A stretch of DNA of 64,000 nt from Halobellus clavatus (lineage in GTDB: Archaea > Halobacteriota > Halobacteria > Halobacteriales > Haloferacaceae): contig NZ_FNPB01000003.1 of assembly GCF_900107195.1 (NCBI RefSeq), positions 124,001 to 188,000 of the forward strand, read 5' to 3'. Each line of letters starts with the position of its first letter. Position 1 is the stretch's first letter. This document shows, piece after piece, positions 62,228 through 64,000 of the stretch. Under the pieces are notes generated by a model that worked only from the letters and a program-made list of their open reading frames with translations, made no database searches and was not told the origin of the DNA. Position numbers and translations under genes: made by a program.

Positions 62228-63889
62228 TCACGCGACCGTGCCCCAGAGGATCTCCCAGCCGTTTTGTGCGCCCTCGAAGAGCAGTCGTGTCACGCCCGCA
62301 GCGCCGCCGAGATCCAGTGCAAACAGCGGGAGCAGATAGGCGACGAACAGTGCCGAGGCGACGATGCTCCCGATGTTCGTCGCCGCGACGACGATGATGA
62401 GCCGGAACAGCGGCACGGCGAACATCTCCTCGAGCAGGTCCGAAATCGGCTTCTCCTCGTCGGCGAGCAACTCGTTGAGCGTACCGATGTCGGAGATGTT
62501 CACCGGGTCGTACTGGAGTTCGACGTATCCGGTGAACCACCCCGGCGCGAGGAAGGGGTTGATCGACGTCATCCACGCGACCGCGCCGCCGACGAGCGAG
62601 GACGACCACCGCGCGCCGGCCGCCTTCGCGAGTCCGGCGGCGAAGAGCCCGTTCACCAGGAACCACGCGCCGAACAGGCGGAGCAGCGTATCGTCCCCGG
62701 CGGACGAGAGCGCCAGCAGGACGAAGAAGCCGATCACGACGACGGAGATGCCCGTTCCGACGACTTTCGCCCACGGAATCCTGCCGCCCTGTGTCCCCGT
62801 AAGCGACTCCATCGGCGGGAGTTCCTCCGGATGCTCGAGGTACCGTTCGATGCCCTCCCTGTGACCCGCGCCGACGACAGCGACGACGTCCGCGCCGTGC
62901 TGTCGGAGCGCGACCAGTTTGTGTGCGATGAACGCGTCGCGCTCGTCGATGAGCGCCGCTGCACCCCCGGGCGAGAACTGGCGGAACTCCTCCATCATCG
63001 CGCTCACGACGTCGGTGTCTGTCATCTCAGACATATCGAACTCGTCGACGTCTTCGACCTCGCCGAACCCGAACGCAGTGGCGAACTGGCCCAGCACCCC
63101 GCCGACGAGCAGACCAGTGCCCACGCCGAGGGTCATACTCCCGACGATCCTGACGACGAAGGGTCCCAGGACGTCCGTCACCGGCTCGGCGAGTCCGAGT
63201 CCGACGCCGCCGACCCCGCCCACGGCGATGCCGAGTCCGAGCGCCGCGAGGAGTCGGTCCTCCGCAGTGCCCATCGACGCCGACGCGAACCAGACGGCCG
63301 CGGCGACGCCGACCGCCAGGAACGCACCACCCGCGATTCGGGTCAGAACCGGCAGTCCGAGTCCGACGCTGCCGCCGAAGATCGCGACGAGCGGCCCCAA
63401 CAGGAGGCCGAGGACCGCGCCGGCCGCGAGTCCGACGCCCCGGTTGTCGCCGATGCCGAAGGCCAGCCCGCCGATCATCCGGAACTTCTCTACGATTCCC
63501 ATCTGGGTCCAGAACCGCCGCATCGTCTCGTTGATGTCGCGGTCGACGAGCGCGACGTCGATCCCCTCTTCCTCGGCGGTTTCCACGGCCGCGAGCATAT
63601 CCGCGCCGGGCGTCACGTCGAATTTCTCACCCAATCGCGCCTGCACGTACGACAGCATCCAGTACGCGATGAACTGGAACACCGTGTTGCCCGAGAGCAG
63701 ATCGCTCGGTTCGATGTCGTCTGGTTCGCCCCCCTTCAACTGTCGATACCGCCCCTCGTCGAGTTCGACAGCGACGACGTCGGGACGTTCGGCCTCGATC
63801 GTCTCCTCGACCTCGCGGATGCTTTCTTCGGAGACGTGCGCGGTGCCGACGACGCGGACGCGACCCTCCTCGGCCGCTTCCTGACTCAT
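62228..63889 (-). CDS. TraB-family membrane protein
   Basis: A 553-residue protein. The N-terminal soluble TraB/TIKI-like domain (about 8-140) has VRVVGTAHVSEESIREVEETIEAERPDVVAVELDEGRY and the later VAVVGAGHREGIERYLEHPEELPP, the two halves of the family's putative metalloprotease site. Between and after them are many transmembrane helices. TraB in enterococci shuts down pheromone activity; the eukaryotic relative TIKI is a membrane protease of Wnt. Activity in archaea is unproven. It is followed by an M50 protease gene. Confidence 0.88.
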   Translation of the reverse strand: MSQEAAEEGRVRVVGTAHVSEESIREVEETIEAERPDVVAVELDEGRYRQLKGGEPDDIEPSDLLSGNTVFQFIAYWMLSYVQARLGEKFDVTPGADMLAAVETAEEEGIDVALVDRDINETMRRFWTQMGIVEKFRMIGGLAFGIGDNRGVGLAAGAVLGLLLGPLVAIFGGSVGLGLPVLTRIAGGAFLAVGVAAAVWFASASMGTAEDRLLAALGLGIAVGGVGGVGLGLAEPVTDVLGPFVVRIVGSMTLGVGTGLLVGGVLGQFATAFGFGEVEDVDEFDMSEMTDTDVVSAMMEEFRQFSPGGAAALIDERDAFIAHKLVALRQHGADVVAVVGAGHREGIERYLEHPEELPPMESLTGTQGGRIPWAKVVGTGISVVVIGFFVLLALSSAGDDTLLRLFGAWFLVNGLFAAGLAKAAGARWSSSLVGGAVAWMTSINPFLAPGWFTGYVELQYDPVNISDIGTLNELLADEEKPISDLLEEMFAVPLFRLIIVVAATNIGSIVASALFVAYLLPLFALDLGGAAGVTRLLFEGAQNGWEILWGTVA

Positions 63890-64000
63890 TGCTCTCCATA
63901 CCGCACGGTGGTTTTTACTCCTGTCGGAGCAGTCGGCACTGGTGAATCACGTCCGCTCCGGTCCCGAGCGTCCCGCTGGGACCGCACACATATGATCGTT
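63890..64000. other. Terminal intergenic stretch with strong hairpin
   Basis: Upstream of traB. A hairpin with a 7-bp outer stem (CGGTCCC/GGGACCG), a one-base bulge and a 4-bp inner stem (AGCG/CGCT) spans 63959-63984. The gene to the right, if any, is outside the window. Confidence 0.55.

Noticed and set aside
1-64000. Insertion sequences, provirus, toxin-antitoxin, CRISPR or other defence genes
   Set aside because: No transposase, integrase, Cas or restriction motif and no spaced direct repeats were seen. Composition looks uniform, as in a core chromosome region.

Overview
The window is an ordinary-looking, gene-dense stretch of a haloarchaeal (class Halobacteria) chromosome. The DNA is very GC-rich and the predicted proteins are strongly acidic. 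Many genes have a TATA-like box about 26-30 nt ahead of the start codon, which fits leaderless transcripts. The gene content is archaeal and halophilic: topoisomerase VI, TFS, proteasome beta, a SAMP-type ubiquitin-like modifier, a Bat/HTH-10 regulator, a HalOD1 protein, DUF63, DUF555 and DUF5786. The genus cannot be fixed from the sequence alone. I see no insertion sequence, provirus, CRISPR array, rRNA or convincing tRNA.

Layout. 1-978: the end of a succinate dehydrogenase operon (sdhC-sdhD-sdhB, minus strand, sdhB cut by the window edge). 1100-3613: a divergent pair, an AstE/aspartoacylase-like metal hydrolase and a RimK ATP-grasp ligase fused to a retropepsin-like domain. 3850-11963: two acidic zinc-ribbon proteins, a UbiA/lycopene-cyclase-domain fusion, tfs, a membrane protein, an alpha/beta hydrolase divergent from pspA, a membrane protein and a glutamate-cysteine-ligase-like enzyme. 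12738-20443: a tight four-gene operon with two PrkA-family AAA kinases, a DUF444 (YeaH) protein and SpoVR. 20471-26146: a SAMP-like protein, two TrkA-C membrane proteins divergent from a K+ channel, and an HPP/UspA fusion. 26150-30033: nucleoside breakdown (uridine phosphorylase, PfkB kinase, deoC) with two membrane proteins. 30078-34339: DUF5786, a sensor kinase, malate:quinone oxidoreductase and a cold-shock protein.

34560-43058: a membrane protein, a membrane spermidine-synthase-like protein, a receiver-PAS protein, UspA, MsrB, a KaiC-like ATPase with its partner, a HAD phosphatase, an FAD amine-oxidase-like protein and a PHP phosphoesterase. 43131-49564: a membrane protein, an extradiol dioxygenase divergent from a Bat-type regulator, fused siroheme decarboxylase AhbAB divergent from a TrpD-family protein, an NTF2-like protein and a cyclophilin. 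49682-57402: top6B-top6A, two small proteins, ATP-dependent DNA ligase and a second glutamate-cysteine-ligase-like paralogue. 57591-63889: psmB, a small membrane protein, DUF555, an XRE-CBS regulator, purM, a small membrane protein, an M50 protease and a TraB-family membrane protein.

The most interesting points are the dual-PrkA/DUF444/SpoVR operon, the RimK-retropepsin fusion facing a deacylase, the UbiA-lycopene-cyclase fusion, a SAMP whose diglycine is buried by seven extra residues, and a symmetric bidirectional promoter between an alpha/beta hydrolase and pspA. None is proven novel here.
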